Of a stretch of 64,000 nucleotides of DNA, positions 33,534 to 41,925 are shown in pieces. Every line of letters starts with the position of its first letter. Positions within the stretch are counted from its first letter, which is position 1. Where the stretch lies: positions 29,104 to 93,103 of the forward strand of contig NZ_BLAE01000019.1 of the NCBI RefSeq assembly GCF_009687865.1. Direction: 5' to 3'. The DNA comes from Acrocarpospora macrocephala. GTDB lineage: Bacteria; Actinomycetota; Actinomycetes; Streptosporangiales; Streptosporangiaceae. The notes under the pieces are model-generated. The model was not told the DNA's origin. It did not search any database and saw only the letters and a program-made list of their open reading frames with translations. The translations under genes and the position numbers were made by a program.

Positions 33534-34352
33534 TCACGACGCGGGAGTCGGCACGCCGTCCTGCGGGATGGGCACGGCGACGATGAGCTCCCCGCTCCGG
33601 GTGATCAGCTCGAAGCGGTCGATTTGTTCGATCTGGTACTCCGAGGAGCCGGGTGGCAGGTGCGCCTTCCCGCCCCTGTAGTCGGCCTTCTTCACCGTCC
33701 AGCTGGAGACCGGCGAGACGGTCCCCCGCCGATCGACGGCGACCAGGCGGCAGGCCGTGCCGATCGGGACGCCGGCCAGCTCGATCTCCACCCGGGTGCC
33801 GCCCTCCGCGGCGACCAGGCCAAGCGTCAGCCTGACCTTTCCCGCTCTGCCCTCGAACCGGATCGGATCGTCCTGCGGCAGGGACAGGATCTCCGGCGAG
33901 GACATCACGTCAGGAGCGAGCGAGGCGTCCGGCGCGACCTTGCTCGCGAGGGCGTCGTCCTGCGGCGCCAACGAACGGGCGGCCGCCTCGGGCGCGGCTC
34001 CCGCCGCGCTGCTCGTCTCCGGGCTCGAGTTCAGCGTCGTCGACAGCACCGCACCGCCCACCGCGACCACCACGATCGAGGCGGCCAGCGAGAGCAGCAG
34101 CCGGGACCGCTTGTGCCGCTTCGCCGAGGCGGCGAGCAGCCGGTCGAGCACCGCCCGGGGCGGGCGCGCGGCCAGCGTGATGTCGCCCGCGCTGACCCGG
34201 CCGAGCATGGTGGGCAGGCCGGACAGCTCGGCCATCTCCTGGGCGCACTCCGGGCACACGTCCAGGTGCGCCTCCACGGCCGCCGCTTCCTCCGGGTCGA
34301 GCGCGCCGAGCACGTACACACCGAGGGACAAGCGGACTTCCTCACAGGTCAT
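33534..34352 (-). CDS. Anti-sigma factor with zinc-binding ZAS domain
   Basis: 272 residues. Cytoplasmic N-terminus with Cys3 and HLDVCPEC (HxxxCxxC, the ZAS zinc motif), one membrane helix (about 84-105), and an extracytoplasmic anti-sigma-K-like domain (residues 150-270). It should hold the sigma factor encoded upstream until zinc-thiol oxidation or proteolysis. The 4-base overlap with the sigma gene keeps the stoichiometry. Confidence 0.88.
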   Translation of the reverse strand: MTCEEVRLSLGVYVLGALDPEEAAAVEAHLDVCPECAQEMAELSGLPTMLGRVSAGDITLAARPPRAVLDRLLAASAKRHKRSRLLLSLAASIVVVAVGGAVLSTTLNSSPETSSAAGAAPEAAARSLAPQDDALASKVAPDASLAPDVMSSPEILSLPQDDPIRFEGRAGKVRLTLGLVAAEGGTRVEIELAGVPIGTACRLVAVDRRGTVSPVSSWTVKKADYRGGKAHLPPGSSEYQIEQIDRFELITRSGELIVAVPIPQDGVPTPAS

Positions 34353-34909
34353 GGCGCCAGCCCCCGTTCTTCCAGGGCAAGCTTGAGCGCGCGAAGCGCG
34401 TAGTACGTGCGTGATTTGACCGTTCCAGGCGGGATGCCCAGGGACTCCGACGCCTCCTTCACGGACTGGCCTCCGTAGTACACGGCCAGTAACACCTCTC
34501 GATGTTCGGTACGGAGCGACGCGAGCGCCTCAGCAATCGCCCATGATTCGACGGCCTTGTCCAGTTCATCGTCGGCGGGCAGCACGGCCAGGGCGTCGTC
34601 GCCGGTCTCCGGGGGGCGCGACTTGCGGGCCCGGTGCTGGTCCACCACCAGGTTGCGGGCGACCGTGAACAGCCACGCGCGGACCGGGCGGTCGGCCACC
34701 GGCTTTCGCCAGGCCCGGAGGATCGTCTCCTGCACGATGTCCTCCGCCCTGCCTGGGTCGCCCGTCAGTCGCACCACGTAGCCGTAAAGTGGCCCGGCGT
34801 GGTCGTCGAACAGAGCCCGGACGAGCTCCTCGTCTGCGGTGCCGGCTGGACTCACATCTTCAAGACGTACCGGCCGGTCGCCTGGTTCAACTCCGGAGGG
34901 GAACATCAC
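34349..34909 (-). CDS. ECF-type RNA polymerase sigma factor
   Basis: 186 residues. Region 2: LFDDHAGPLYGYVVRLTGD...AEDIVQETILRAW. Region 4: ALASLRTEHREVLLAVYYGGQSVKEASE... ending IPPGTVKSRTYYALRALK. Closely resembles the actinobacterial SigL/SigK-type group with a membrane anti-sigma partner. Start GTG 34909 or ATG 34906 overlaps the DUF2993 gene; an in-frame GTG at VSPAGTADEE is a shorter option. Confidence 0.9.
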   Translation of the reverse strand: MMFPSGVEPGDRPVRLEDVSPAGTADEELVRALFDDHAGPLYGYVVRLTGDPGRAEDIVQETILRAWRKPVADRPVRAWLFTVARNLVVDQHRARKSRPPETGDDALAVLPADDELDKAVESWAIAEALASLRTEHREVLLAVYYGGQSVKEASESLGIPPGTVKSRTYYALRALKLALEERGLAP

Positions 34910-35570
34910 TGGCCGTGCCCTGGAGCAGCAGGCCGGCCTCGGTGGGGCTGACCTTGGTGAGCTTGAGGTTGAGCGGAAGGTCCTTGATCGGGATGGTGAA
35001 GGAGACCAGGCGTTCCGCGTTGGGCACGGGCACGCCGCCGGCGATCTTGACGCTCTCCGGGGTGACCCGGATCGCGTCCTTGACCAGCGCGACCTTCATG
35101 TCGGCGGTGACGGGGACGGTCTGGCCGAGCACGGTGAGGTTGCCGGAGATCTGGACGGTGTTGTTGTTCCCGCCGTTGACCTTGATGCCGCGGGGGGCGC
35201 GGGCGTCCAGGGTTTTGTACGAGACGACGACGGAACCGGTGACGCGCTCCGCGCGCAGGTCCACGGATTCGGCGTTCTGGATGAGGTCCATGAGGGGGGC
35301 CTGCACGCCGTACAGCGTGGCGTTGACGCTGGACAGGGAGACACCCTCCTGGGTGATGTCGCCCATCTCGATGGTGACCTCCTCGTAGCGGCCGGCGATG
35401 GCCTGGGTGAGGAAGGGGATGCCGTTGACGGTGACCGTGGGGGTGGCGGACAGGTCGTACGCCGCCTCGATCTGGCGGGCCACCTCGCGTTGCACCCCGA
35501 CGACCGCGACCCGGTCGAGAACGACCAGCACGATGGCCAGCAGGAGGACCGACACCAATATCTTCCGCAC
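34887..35570 (-). CDS. DUF2993 (LmeA-like) secreted lipid-associated protein
   Basis: 227 residues from GTG 35570, with GGAGG six bases upstream. An N-terminal hydrophobic helix is a signal anchor, then the DUF2993 tubular-lipid-binding-type domain (GVQREVARQIEAAYDL, TVTVNGIPFLTQAIAGRYEEVTIEM). Mycobacterial LmeA of this family acts in lipomannan maturation; other members are of unknown function. The 3' end overlaps the sigma gene by 23 bases. Confidence 0.85.
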   Translation of the reverse strand: MRKILVSVLLLAIVLVVLDRVAVVGVQREVARQIEAAYDLSATPTVTVNGIPFLTQAIAGRYEEVTIEMGDITQEGVSLSSVNATLYGVQAPLMDLIQNAESVDLRAERVTGSVVVSYKTLDARAPRGIKVNGGNNNTVQISGNLTVLGQTVPVTADMKVALVKDAIRVTPESVKIAGGVPVPNAERLVSFTIPIKDLPLNLKLTKVSPTEAGLLLQGTASDVPLRS

Positions 35571-35603
35571 CGTGATCCTCCGGGGGACGCTTTGTGATCC
35601 AGA

Positions 35604-35852
35604 CTAGCCCCCGGCAAAGGGGGGCAAAACCTCCACGACAGCCCCTTCGGGCAGGTCCACTGTGTACGGATCCCGCGTCCCGGCAGGATTGCCATCGACC
35701 AGGAACGAACACCTCCCCACGACCCTAGCCAGATCCGGATTTTGTGTGATTTTGGTTACAAGTTCACCCAAAGTATCCGCGTCAAAACTTGCCTCGGCTA
35801 CCCCGGCCGCTTCCTTCGCCGCAGCCCAGAAACGCACGGTTCCCGTTGCCAT
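35604..35852 (-). CDS. MoaD/ThiS-family sulfur carrier protein
   Basis: 82 residues, ubiquitin-like beta-grasp fold, ending PPFAGG with the di-glycine that is adenylated and thiocarboxylated. It begins TVRFWAAAKEAAG, like MoaD, so molybdopterin synthase small subunit is more likely than ThiS. No other cofactor genes are nearby. GGGAG precedes the ATG. Confidence 0.85.
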   Translation of the reverse strand: MATGTVRFWAAAKEAAGVAEASFDADTLGELVTKITQNPDLARVVGRCSFLVDGNPAGTRDPYTVDLPEGAVVEVLPPFAGG

Positions 35853-35944
35853 ACGCCACTCCCGTCACAGAATCCGTCACCCGATGTGAGCAAAGGATTA
35901 CGGTGATTCTCCACGTGAAGCGTTGTTCACACGGTGGACTCACA

Positions 35945-36013
35945 TTGGACGCAAACATGCTGTGGGCTAATCTACGGACAACGGGACCTGGGCGATGTAG
36001 CCCCCCAGGTCCC
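35945..36013 (+). promoter_or_regulatory. glnR promoter and 5' hairpin
   Basis: TTGGAC (35945-35950) and TAATCT (35968-35973) are spaced 17 bases, a good housekeeping promoter. A 10-bp perfect hairpin (GGGACCTGGG 35983-35992; CCCAGGTCCC 36004-36013) begins about 10 bases after the -10, so it would lie at the extreme 5' end of the transcript. The remaining 130-base leader to the start codon shows no gene. Confidence 0.55.
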
Positions 36014-36141
36014 TACGTGTTTTGTACGGCGATTCGCCAACCGGCGGTCTCCGTGAACGACGCGGATGGAGGAGGCGAGCCTGTGATTATGCACAGCGCG
36101 GTGCTCAGCTGGCGCGCTCTGCCGTGTGCTGAGGAGGCCCC

Positions 36142-36855
36142 TTGAGTAACCTGCTTCTGTTGACCAACGCCCTGGAACCTTCGGCCGAAGTGCTTCCCGC
36201 GCTCGGATTGCTGCTGCACTCGGTCCGGGTCGCCCCCGCCGAGGGCTCGGCTCTCATCGACGCGCCGCCCGCCGACGCGATCCTGGTGGACGCCCGCCGC
36301 GAGCTCGTCCAGGCCAAGAGCCTGTGCCGCCTGCTCAGGACGACCGGAGTCGACTGCCCGCTCATGGTCATCGTGACCGAGGGCGGCCTGGCGGCGATGA
36401 CCGCCGAATGGGGCGCCGACGACGTCATCCTCGACAGCGCCGGCCCCGCCGAGGTCGAGGCCCGGCTGCGGATGGCCATCGGCCGTCTCTCCCTGGCCGC
36501 CGCCGAGGAGGTCCCCGACGAGATCCGCAGCGGCGACCTCGCCATCGACGAGGCCACCTACACCGCCCGCCTGCGCGGCCGCGCCCTGGACCTCACGTTC
36601 AAGGAGTTCGAGCTGCTCAAGTACCTCGCCCAGCACCCCGGCCGGGTCTTCACCCGGGCGCAGTTGCTGCAGGAGGTGTGGGGGTACGACTACTTCGGCG
36701 GCACTCGTACGGTGGACGTGCACGTGCGCCGCCTTCGCGCGAAGCTGGGCGCGGAGTACGAGTCGCTGATCGGGACCGTACGGAACGTGGGTTACCGCTT
36801 CGTCCCGGACCGAGGCGGCGAACACGCGGAAATCCCCGAAGTAGCCCGCCGCTAA
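36142..36855 (+). CDS. glnR: GlnR-type OmpR-family nitrogen regulator
   Basis: 237 residues from TTG 36142, with GAGGAGG four bases before. It closely follows Streptomyces Gln[21 protein letters not shown], the atypical receiver with Asp50 but without the full phosphorylation pocket, and a winged-helix C-domain ([33 protein letters not shown]). GlnR is an orphan response regulator controlling glutamine synthetase, ammonium and nitrate genes. The TTG start and hairpin leader could limit expression. Confidence 0.85.
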   Translation: MSNLLLLTNALEPSAEVLPALGLLLHSVRVAPAEGSALIDAPPADAILVDARRELVQAKSLCRLLRTTGVDCPLMVIVTEGGLAAMTAEWGADDVILDSAGPAEVEARLRMAIGRLSLAAAEEVPDEIRSGDLAIDEATYTARLRGRALDLTFKEFELLKYLAQHPGRVFTRAQLLQEVWGYDYFGGTRTVDVHVRRLRAKLGAEYESLIGTVRNVGYRFVPDRGGEHAEIPEVARR

Positions 36856-36863
36856 TCATCGAA

Positions 36864-36897
36864 AAGCCCCCGAAATCAACTGGTTCCGGGGGCTTCT
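36864..36897 (+). terminator. Terminator of glnR
   Basis: AAGCCCCC (36864-36871) pairs with GGGGGCTT (36888-36895), with a further GAA/TTC pairing possible inside, followed by CTTCG. It starts 9 bases after the stop. Confidence 0.7.
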
Positions 36898-36946
36898 TCG
36901 TTGCTGCGGGGCGTGGATAGCGGGCGGTGGCCGTTATCGCTCAGGT

Positions 36947-36966
36947 CTGTACAGATTCCTGTACAG
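36947..36966. promoter_or_regulatory. Tandem CTGTACAG operator of the YefM/RelE-type module
   Basis: Two 8-bp palindromes CTGTACAG (36947-36954 and 36959-36966) are centred 12 bp apart, directly before ATG 36974. TGTACA palindromes are the known binding element of YefM-YoeB complexes, so this is the likely autorepression operator. Confidence 0.7.
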
Positions 36967-36973
36967 TTAAGGA

Positions 36974-37282
36974 ATGGCGATCCTGCGTGACCCCACCGAA
37001 CTGAGTGTTACGGAAGCCGCCCAGCGAGGGGTCGCTCGCTTGGTGGCCGATGCGGAGCAGGGCGCTGACCTGGTGGTGACGCGTCGGCATGAGCCGGTGG
37101 CGGCCGTGGTGAGTGTCCGCCGGCTGGCTGAGCTGGACGAGGCGGCGGCCGACCTGAGGGATCTTGCGCTCGTCCTGGCCAGGGCGGCCACTGACACGGG
37201 AAAGCGAACCTCGTTCGATGAGGTGCTTGCCGCTTTCGGGCATACGCGTGAGTCCCTTGCCGCGCTCCCGGACGACGAGTAA
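36974..37282 (+). CDS. Phd/YefM-family antitoxin
   Basis: 102 residues. The N-terminal DNA-binding part has LSVTEAAQRGVARLVADAEQG and VVTRRHEPVAAVVSVRRLAELDE, the Phd/YefM core. The C-terminal half is flexible and would neutralise the toxin encoded 2 bases downstream. Autoregulation through the CTGTACAG pair upstream is likely. Confidence 0.85.
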   Translation: MAILRDPTELSVTEAAQRGVARLVADAEQGADLVVTRRHEPVAAVVSVRRLAELDEAAADLRDLALVLARAATDTGKRTSFDEVLAAFGHTRESLAALPDDE

Positions 37283-37284
37283 CC

Positions 37285-37803
37285 GTGTCCGAAGTCGTCT
37301 TCACCGATCCGGCGATCGATGATCTACGGAGGATCGGCCCGGACGCGGTGCCCAAGGTACTGAAGAAGATCCTTCTTCTCCTCGACAATCCCGAGGCGGG
37401 CCACCCGCTCGGAGGCGAGCTGACCGGGTATCGGAAGCTCGTGGTCGGGCGCAACCCCTGGAGAGTCGTTTACCGGATCGCGGACGACAAGTCAGTTGAG
37501 ATTTGCGAGGTGTGGGCTGTTGGCGAGCGCGCCGACGCGGAGGTGTATGCGGAGGCGGCGGCCAGGGTTCGTGCGGCTGGCGGTAATCGTCCCGAACTCG
37601 CGCGGCTCAGCCAGGTCATCGAACGGTTGGCGCTGCTGTCCGGCCAATTCCACGTCGACGAACCGCCTCCCCGAGAGCCCGTTCCCGATTGGCTCGCCAA
37701 TCGGTTGATCTATACAGTTCGCATGTCCCGCGAGGACGTCGCAGCCCTTGATCTTGAGCAAGCGGTCGACCTCTGGGCCGAATTCCGAGCGAAACCAAGT
37801 TAA
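37285..37803 (+). CDS. RelE/ParE-family toxin with extended C-terminus
   Basis: 172 residues from GTG 37285. Residues 1-90 are a RelE-fold: VVFTDPAIDDLRRI, LTGYRKLVVGRNPWRVVYRI, VEICEVWAVGERAD. RelE toxins cut mRNA in the ribosome A site. The extra 75 residues (RLSQVIERLALLSG...WLANRLIYTVRM) are not part of the usual 85-110 residue toxin and have no recognised domain. It pairs with the Phd/YefM-type antitoxin. Confidence 0.82.
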   Translation: MSEVVFTDPAIDDLRRIGPDAVPKVLKKILLLLDNPEAGHPLGGELTGYRKLVVGRNPWRVVYRIADDKSVEICEVWAVGERADAEVYAEAAARVRAAGGNRPELARLSQVIERLALLSGQFHVDEPPPREPVPDWLANRLIYTVRMSREDVAALDLEQAVDLWAEFRAKPS

Positions 37804-37879
37804 CCGCCTCGCTGCGGGGTGCGGGATATCCGGTTCGTCCGCACATCTGATCTCTTGGACCTACCTCTAGGCGGCGCAC

Positions 37880-38683
37880 ATGCTGATCACAGACGCGGAA
37901 TTGGCCCGCACGGCAGCGGAAGCAGGAGCTGCTGTCGTGTACGCCAGGTATGGCGCGCCGCTGGAGCGCTTTTGGAAATCCGGGAGTGACTTCGCCACGG
38001 CCGCTGACATCGAAGCGGAGAACACCATCCTTGACGTCATCCGCGGCGCCCGGCCAGAGGATGCCGTGACGGGTGAGGAGAGCGGACGTACCGGCTCGGG
38101 CAGCGCGGAGCGCATGTGGCTGGTCGACCCTCTGTGCGGCACGCTGAACTACGCCGCCCGGAACATGCTGGTCGCGGTGAACGTGGCTCTGCGCGTGGGC
38201 TCGGACGTCGCGGTGGCGGCCTCAGCCGACCCGTTCGCCGGGGAGGTGTTCTGGACGGATGGCGATCAAGCGTACGTCCGCTGCGACGGCGTGGACGAGG
38301 AACTCACACCGTCGTCCGACTCGCGACTGGTGGATGTCAACCTCGATCCACCGTTCCCGAACGAAATGACCTTCCAGGCGGCCCGCCTGCTCGCCGACCC
38401 AGGGTTCATCGAGCGTTTCCACGCGCGCGTCGTCTCCACCACCCTGGCGGTGGCCTGGGTCGCCGCCGGCCGCCGAGCCGCGTACGTCACCGACGGGCAT
38501 CTGCGCGACAGCGTGCACTTCGCCAGCGGCATCGCGCTGTGCCAGGCCGCCGGATGCGTAGTAACCGGCATCCACGGCCAGCCCCTGCACACCGGCGCAG
38601 GCGGACTCATCGCGGCAGCCGACCAGGAAACGCACGCCGCATTACTGGACCTCATCAGCAACCAGCTCCCACCCGATCGGTAG
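37880..38683 (+). CDS. Inositol-monophosphatase-family protein, probably inactive
   Basis: 267 residues with the IMPase fold. GEES (Glu66/Glu67) is retained, but the metal motif DPxDGTxNF reads DPLCGTLNY, with Cys86 for the second Asp, and the C-terminal WDxAAG motif reads HFASGIALCQAAG. Two of the metal ligands are therefore lost, so hydrolysis is unlikely. Family members act on inositol phosphate, histidinol phosphate or PAP. It could be a regulatory or decaying paralogue. Confidence 0.8.
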   Translation: MLITDAELARTAAEAGAAVVYARYGAPLERFWKSGSDFATAADIEAENTILDVIRGARPEDAVTGEESGRTGSGSAERMWLVDPLCGTLNYAARNMLVAVNVALRVGSDVAVAASADPFAGEVFWTDGDQAYVRCDGVDEELTPSSDSRLVDVNLDPPFPNEMTFQAARLLADPGFIERFHARVVSTTLAVAWVAAGRRAAYVTDGHLRDSVHFASGIALCQAAGCVVTGIHGQPLHTGAGGLIAAADQETHAALLDLISNQLPPDR

Positions 38684-39094
38684 CCCGCGCGTTTCCTAAC
38701 TTGACGGTGACGCCGGCGCCCTCCAGGGCAGCCTTGGCCTTCTCCGCCTGTTCCCCGGACAACGTGACAGCGTGCTTCAGCTCCGGCCCTCTGAGGTTCT
38801 CCGCGGTCTCAGCCTCGGGCCGAGTTCGGGAGAGACCGCACTATCGGCCCGCTGTGGCAACAAGGGTTGGCGGGACAACCACCGCGCCGTAGTTGTGGTC
38901 TCGCCCAGACGGCGATGGCGGGGCCGGGCGCAGCCCGGGAAAGGGCGATGGCGGGGCCGGGCGGAGCCCGGAGGGGAAACAAAGGGCTGGGCGGGTGGGA
39001 GAACCACGGCCATGCGACAGTCGTTTCCTTCGGGCAATAAGGAACCCGTTTCCGGTGCGGGCGCCTTTGGCCGTACCGGAAACGGGTTGGGGTT
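38684..39094. other. Intergenic region with GC-rich direct repeat and possible gene debris
   Basis: No intact gene. Two 28-bp units (38911-38938, 38944-38971; GGCGATGGCGGGGCCGGGCG core) lie in tandem. On the minus strand about 38700-38775 could encode a piece like the ribosomal L7/L12 C-terminus (AEKAKAALEGAGVTVKL), but this may be coincidence. The right edge holds the terminator of the nucleotidase gene. Confidence 0.4.
39043..39088 (-). terminator. Terminator of the 5'-nucleotidase gene
   Basis: A perfect 14-bp inverted repeat (AACCCGTTTCCGGT / ACCGGAAACGGGTT) with an 18-base loop, 7 bases after the nucleotidase stop on the minus strand. Confidence 0.75.
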
Positions 39095-40834
39095 TTACGG
39101 GATCACAGTGATGTGGTTGGCCACCGGAGGCGTCACCGGCGAGTGCGCGCCCAGGTGGGCGGCGAACGCGTCGATGTCGAGCGGGCCGCTCCACAGGTCG
39201 GTTCCGTCGCGGAAGGCGAGGAAGGCGTCACCGCCGCCGACCAGGAAGTTGTTGGCCGCCACCCGGTAGCTCTGGGTGCCGACCACCGGCGCGCCGTCGA
39301 TCTTCATGTTGGAGACCCGCGAACCCCACGCGCCACTGGCGCTGTAGGTGTAGGTGAAGTTCGACGACGGCTGCAGGATCTTCGTGAACGCCTGGTTGTT
39401 CGGACCGCCCACCCACTGCTGCTCCAGCAGCGTCTTCAGCTGGGCACCGGTCAACGTGACCACCTGCATGAGGTTGTTGAACGGCTGCACCGTGAACGCC
39501 TCGCCGTAGGTCACCACGCCGTCGCCCTCCCCGGCCGCGGAACCGGCGAAGGTGAGTCCGGCCCGGATGCCGCCCGGGTTCATCAGCGCGATCTGCGCGT
39601 TGCCGCCGGTCTTGGTGGACTCAAGCTGGGCGTCCGCGATCAGGTTACCGAGCGGGACCTCACCGGACGGAGCGGCCACGTTGGGCAGGTCGCCGGTGAT
39701 GTTGCCGATCGGCTTGTTGGCCACCGCGGCGGTACGCGACTTCCAGAGGTCGACGAAGGCGACGGTCTCCGGGTCGGGGGTGACCGTACGGCGTACCACG
39801 TGGTTGTCCGCGACCACCGAGGAGCGCACGATGTCGCCGGTGTTCTTGTCGATCTGGAAGTCGATCTGGGTCAGCACCCGGCCGAACGAGGAGCCCTGCG
39901 TGTAGTAGCGCTGCTGGCCGCTGGGGTCGGTGGCCTTGCAGATGTAGGCCTGGTGCGAGTGGCCGCTGATGATCAGGTCGATCTCGGAGTCCACCCCGGT
40001 CGCGATGCGCGAGCCGAGGCCGGGGACGACCGGGCAGGCGTCCGGGCTCTGGTTCGGGGTGACCTGGTCACCCTCGTGCACCAGGACCACCTGGGCCTTG
40101 ATGCCCTTCTGGGTGAGCAGCTCGGAGGTCGCGTTCGCGGCGGCGACCTCCTCGGTGAACTCAAGGCCCGCGATGCCGGCGGCGGTCACGATCGACGGGG
40201 TGGTCTGGGTGACCAGGCCGATGAAGCCGACCTTCTCCCCGTTGATCCGCTCAACGTAGTACGGCGCCAGCGCGGGCTTGTTCTTCTTCTTCTCGATGAC
40301 GTTGGCGGCGATGAACTCGAAGTCGGAGCCCTTCCACCGACCGGCGGGAGAACAGCCGTCGACCGGGTGGCACTTGCCCTTCATGATGCGCTCGAGCTCG
40401 TCGAACCCCTCGTCGAACTCGTGGTTGCCGGCGCTGGAGGTGGCGAGCTCCAGGCTGTCCAGGAACTGGATGGTCGGCTCGTCGTGGTAAGCGGCGGAGA
40501 GGAGCGGGGTGGCGCCGATCAGGTCACCCGCCGCGACCAGCACGGTGTCTCTGTTCCTGAACTGCTTGACGTACGTGGCAAGGTAGGCGGCCCCGCCCAC
40601 GCCATCGATGATGGTCCCGGTCTCGTCGGCGATGCGACCGCTCGACCCGGTCGGGGGCTCCAGGTTGCCGTGCAAGTCGTTGATCGAAAGGATCCGGATC
40701 GGGATGAGCTTGTCTTTGTCCTTGGCCTTGCTCTGGAGCGAGGCACTGGCGCCAGCGGGGTTGAGCACGAGCGTTAACGCGCCCGCCGCGGCGATGCCGG
40801 CCACAGCGAGTCGTTTGAGGAAAGCAGGGGTCAT
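39095..40834 (-). CDS. Secreted UshA-type 5'-nucleotidase / 2',3'-cyclic phosphodiesterase
   Basis: 579 residues from ATG 40834, with a signal peptide (VAGIAAAGALTLVLNPAGASAS). N-terminal metallophosphatase domain: NDLHGN, AAGDLIG, GNHEFDEG, SGHSHQ; all dinuclear-metal ligands are present. The C-terminal 5'-nucleotidase domain has NPGGIRAG and GGDAFLAF for nucleotide binding. It hydrolyses extracellular nucleotides, yielding nucleoside and phosphate. Two Cys pairs near KCHPVDGC and ACPVV could form disulfides. Confidence 0.92.
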   Translation of the reverse strand: MTPAFLKRLAVAGIAAAGALTLVLNPAGASASLQSKAKDKDKLIPIRILSINDLHGNLEPPTGSSGRIADETGTIIDGVGGAAYLATYVKQFRNRDTVLVAAGDLIGATPLLSAAYHDEPTIQFLDSLELATSSAGNHEFDEGFDELERIMKGKCHPVDGCSPAGRWKGSDFEFIAANVIEKKKNKPALAPYYVERINGEKVGFIGLVTQTTPSIVTAAGIAGLEFTEEVAAANATSELLTQKGIKAQVVLVHEGDQVTPNQSPDACPVVPGLGSRIATGVDSEIDLIISGHSHQAYICKATDPSGQQRYYTQGSSFGRVLTQIDFQIDKNTGDIVRSSVVADNHVVRRTVTPDPETVAFVDLWKSRTAAVANKPIGNITGDLPNVAAPSGEVPLGNLIADAQLESTKTGGNAQIALMNPGGIRAGLTFAGSAAGEGDGVVTYGEAFTVQPFNNLMQVVTLTGAQLKTLLEQQWVGGPNNQAFTKILQPSSNFTYTYSASGAWGSRVSNMKIDGAPVVGTQSYRVAANNFLVGGGDAFLAFRDGTDLWSGPLDIDAFAAHLGAHSPVTPPVANHITVIP

Positions 40835-40935
40835 GCTCACTGAGCGTAGAGAACCGATCTGGCCATCCAATGTCTCAAAGGTAACGATTCCCCAGGGGTA
40901 CACCTGGCGGTAATTGCCAACATGAGGCGAATAGA

Positions 40936-41922
40936 GTGCCGTTCATGAACGTGCATGTGGTGATCAGGGAACGGTTGAGCGACGACGAGGTAACTTCGGT
41001 GCTGGTTCTGGTTGAGGCGGCCACCGAAACCGACGGGGTTCGCCCGTTGAACGAGCACGTGATGCTCCACCTCCGCTACGGCGGCGACACCGGGGCGAAA
41101 TCCTTTCTTCTGTACGCGGACGACACCCTGGCCGGATTCGCTCATCTCGACCCCACCGATCCCGTCGAAGGCCCGAGCGGCGAACTGGTGATCTCCCCGT
41201 CCCACCGGCGCCGTGGCTTCGGACATCGGCTGCTCGACGCCGTACTGACCGAGAGCATCCGGCTCGCGGCGGAACGGTCTCTTCCCGCCATTCCGGGCGG
41301 CGGGCGGTTGCGCCTGTGGGCGCACGGCGATCACCCGGGCGCGTCCCGGCTCGCGGCTTCCGCCGGATTCACCCGGGTGCGGTCGTTGTGGCAGATGCGC
41401 CGGTCGTTGTACGCGGAGATGGGACCGGCCGTGCTCCCGGAGGGCGTACAAGTCCGGGCTTTTGCTCCTGGGGAGGACGAGGCGGCCTGGATCGCCCTCA
41501 ACGCCCGCGCGTTCGCCCACCACCCCGAACAGGGTTCGTGGACGCTCAACGACCTCGACCAGCGGGAAAAGGAACCCTGGTTCGACCCATCCGGATTTTT
41601 CCTAGCATTTCGGGATTCGAGGCTGGTCGGATTCCACTGGACGAAGATCCACGGGGCCGACGGTCACGGGCACGACGCCATCGGCGAGGTCTACGTGGTC
41701 GGCGTCGACCCCGCGGAGCGGGGCACCGGCCTCGGCAAGGCCCTCACCCTCACCGGCCTGACTCACCTCCGCGCCCACGGCCTCTCCCAAGTCATGCTTT
41801 ATGTGGACGAGGACAACCAGGCCGCCATCCGGCTGTACGAATCGCTCGGCTTCAGCCGCTGGGACACCGACGTGATGTACGCGGACTATTCCACGGCGCC
41901 CTGGCGAGGCGCCCCCGCCTGA
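40936..41922 (+). CDS. mshD: Mycothiol synthase (double GNAT)
   Basis: 328 residues, two tandem GNAT acetyltransferase domains. The N-terminal one has SPSHRRRGFGHRLL; the active C-terminal one has VDPAERGTGLGKAL and LYVDEDNQAAIRLYESLGF. It acetylates Cys-GlcN-inositol with acetyl-CoA in the last step of mycothiol synthesis. GTG 40936 has GAGG at good spacing; ATG 40945 is possible. The gene marks the organism as a mycothiol producer. Confidence 0.9.
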   Translation: MPFMNVHVVIRERLSDDEVTSVLVLVEAATETDGVRPLNEHVMLHLRYGGDTGAKSFLLYADDTLAGFAHLDPTDPVEGPSGELVISPSHRRRGFGHRLLDAVLTESIRLAAERSLPAIPGGGRLRLWAHGDHPGASRLAASAGFTRVRSLWQMRRSLYAEMGPAVLPEGVQVRAFAPGEDEAAWIALNARAFAHHPEQGSWTLNDLDQREKEPWFDPSGFFLAFRDSRLVGFHWTKIHGADGHGHDAIGEVYVVGVDPAERGTGLGKALTLTGLTHLRAHGLSQVMLYVDEDNQAAIRLYESLGFSRWDTDVMYADYSTAPWRGAPA

Positions 41923-41925
41923 CGT

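Noticed and set aside
36142..36855. MtrA or PhoP response regulator
   Set aside because: The N-terminal sequence [20 protein letters not shown] and the atypical receiver are those of GlnR, and no sensor kinase gene is adjacent.
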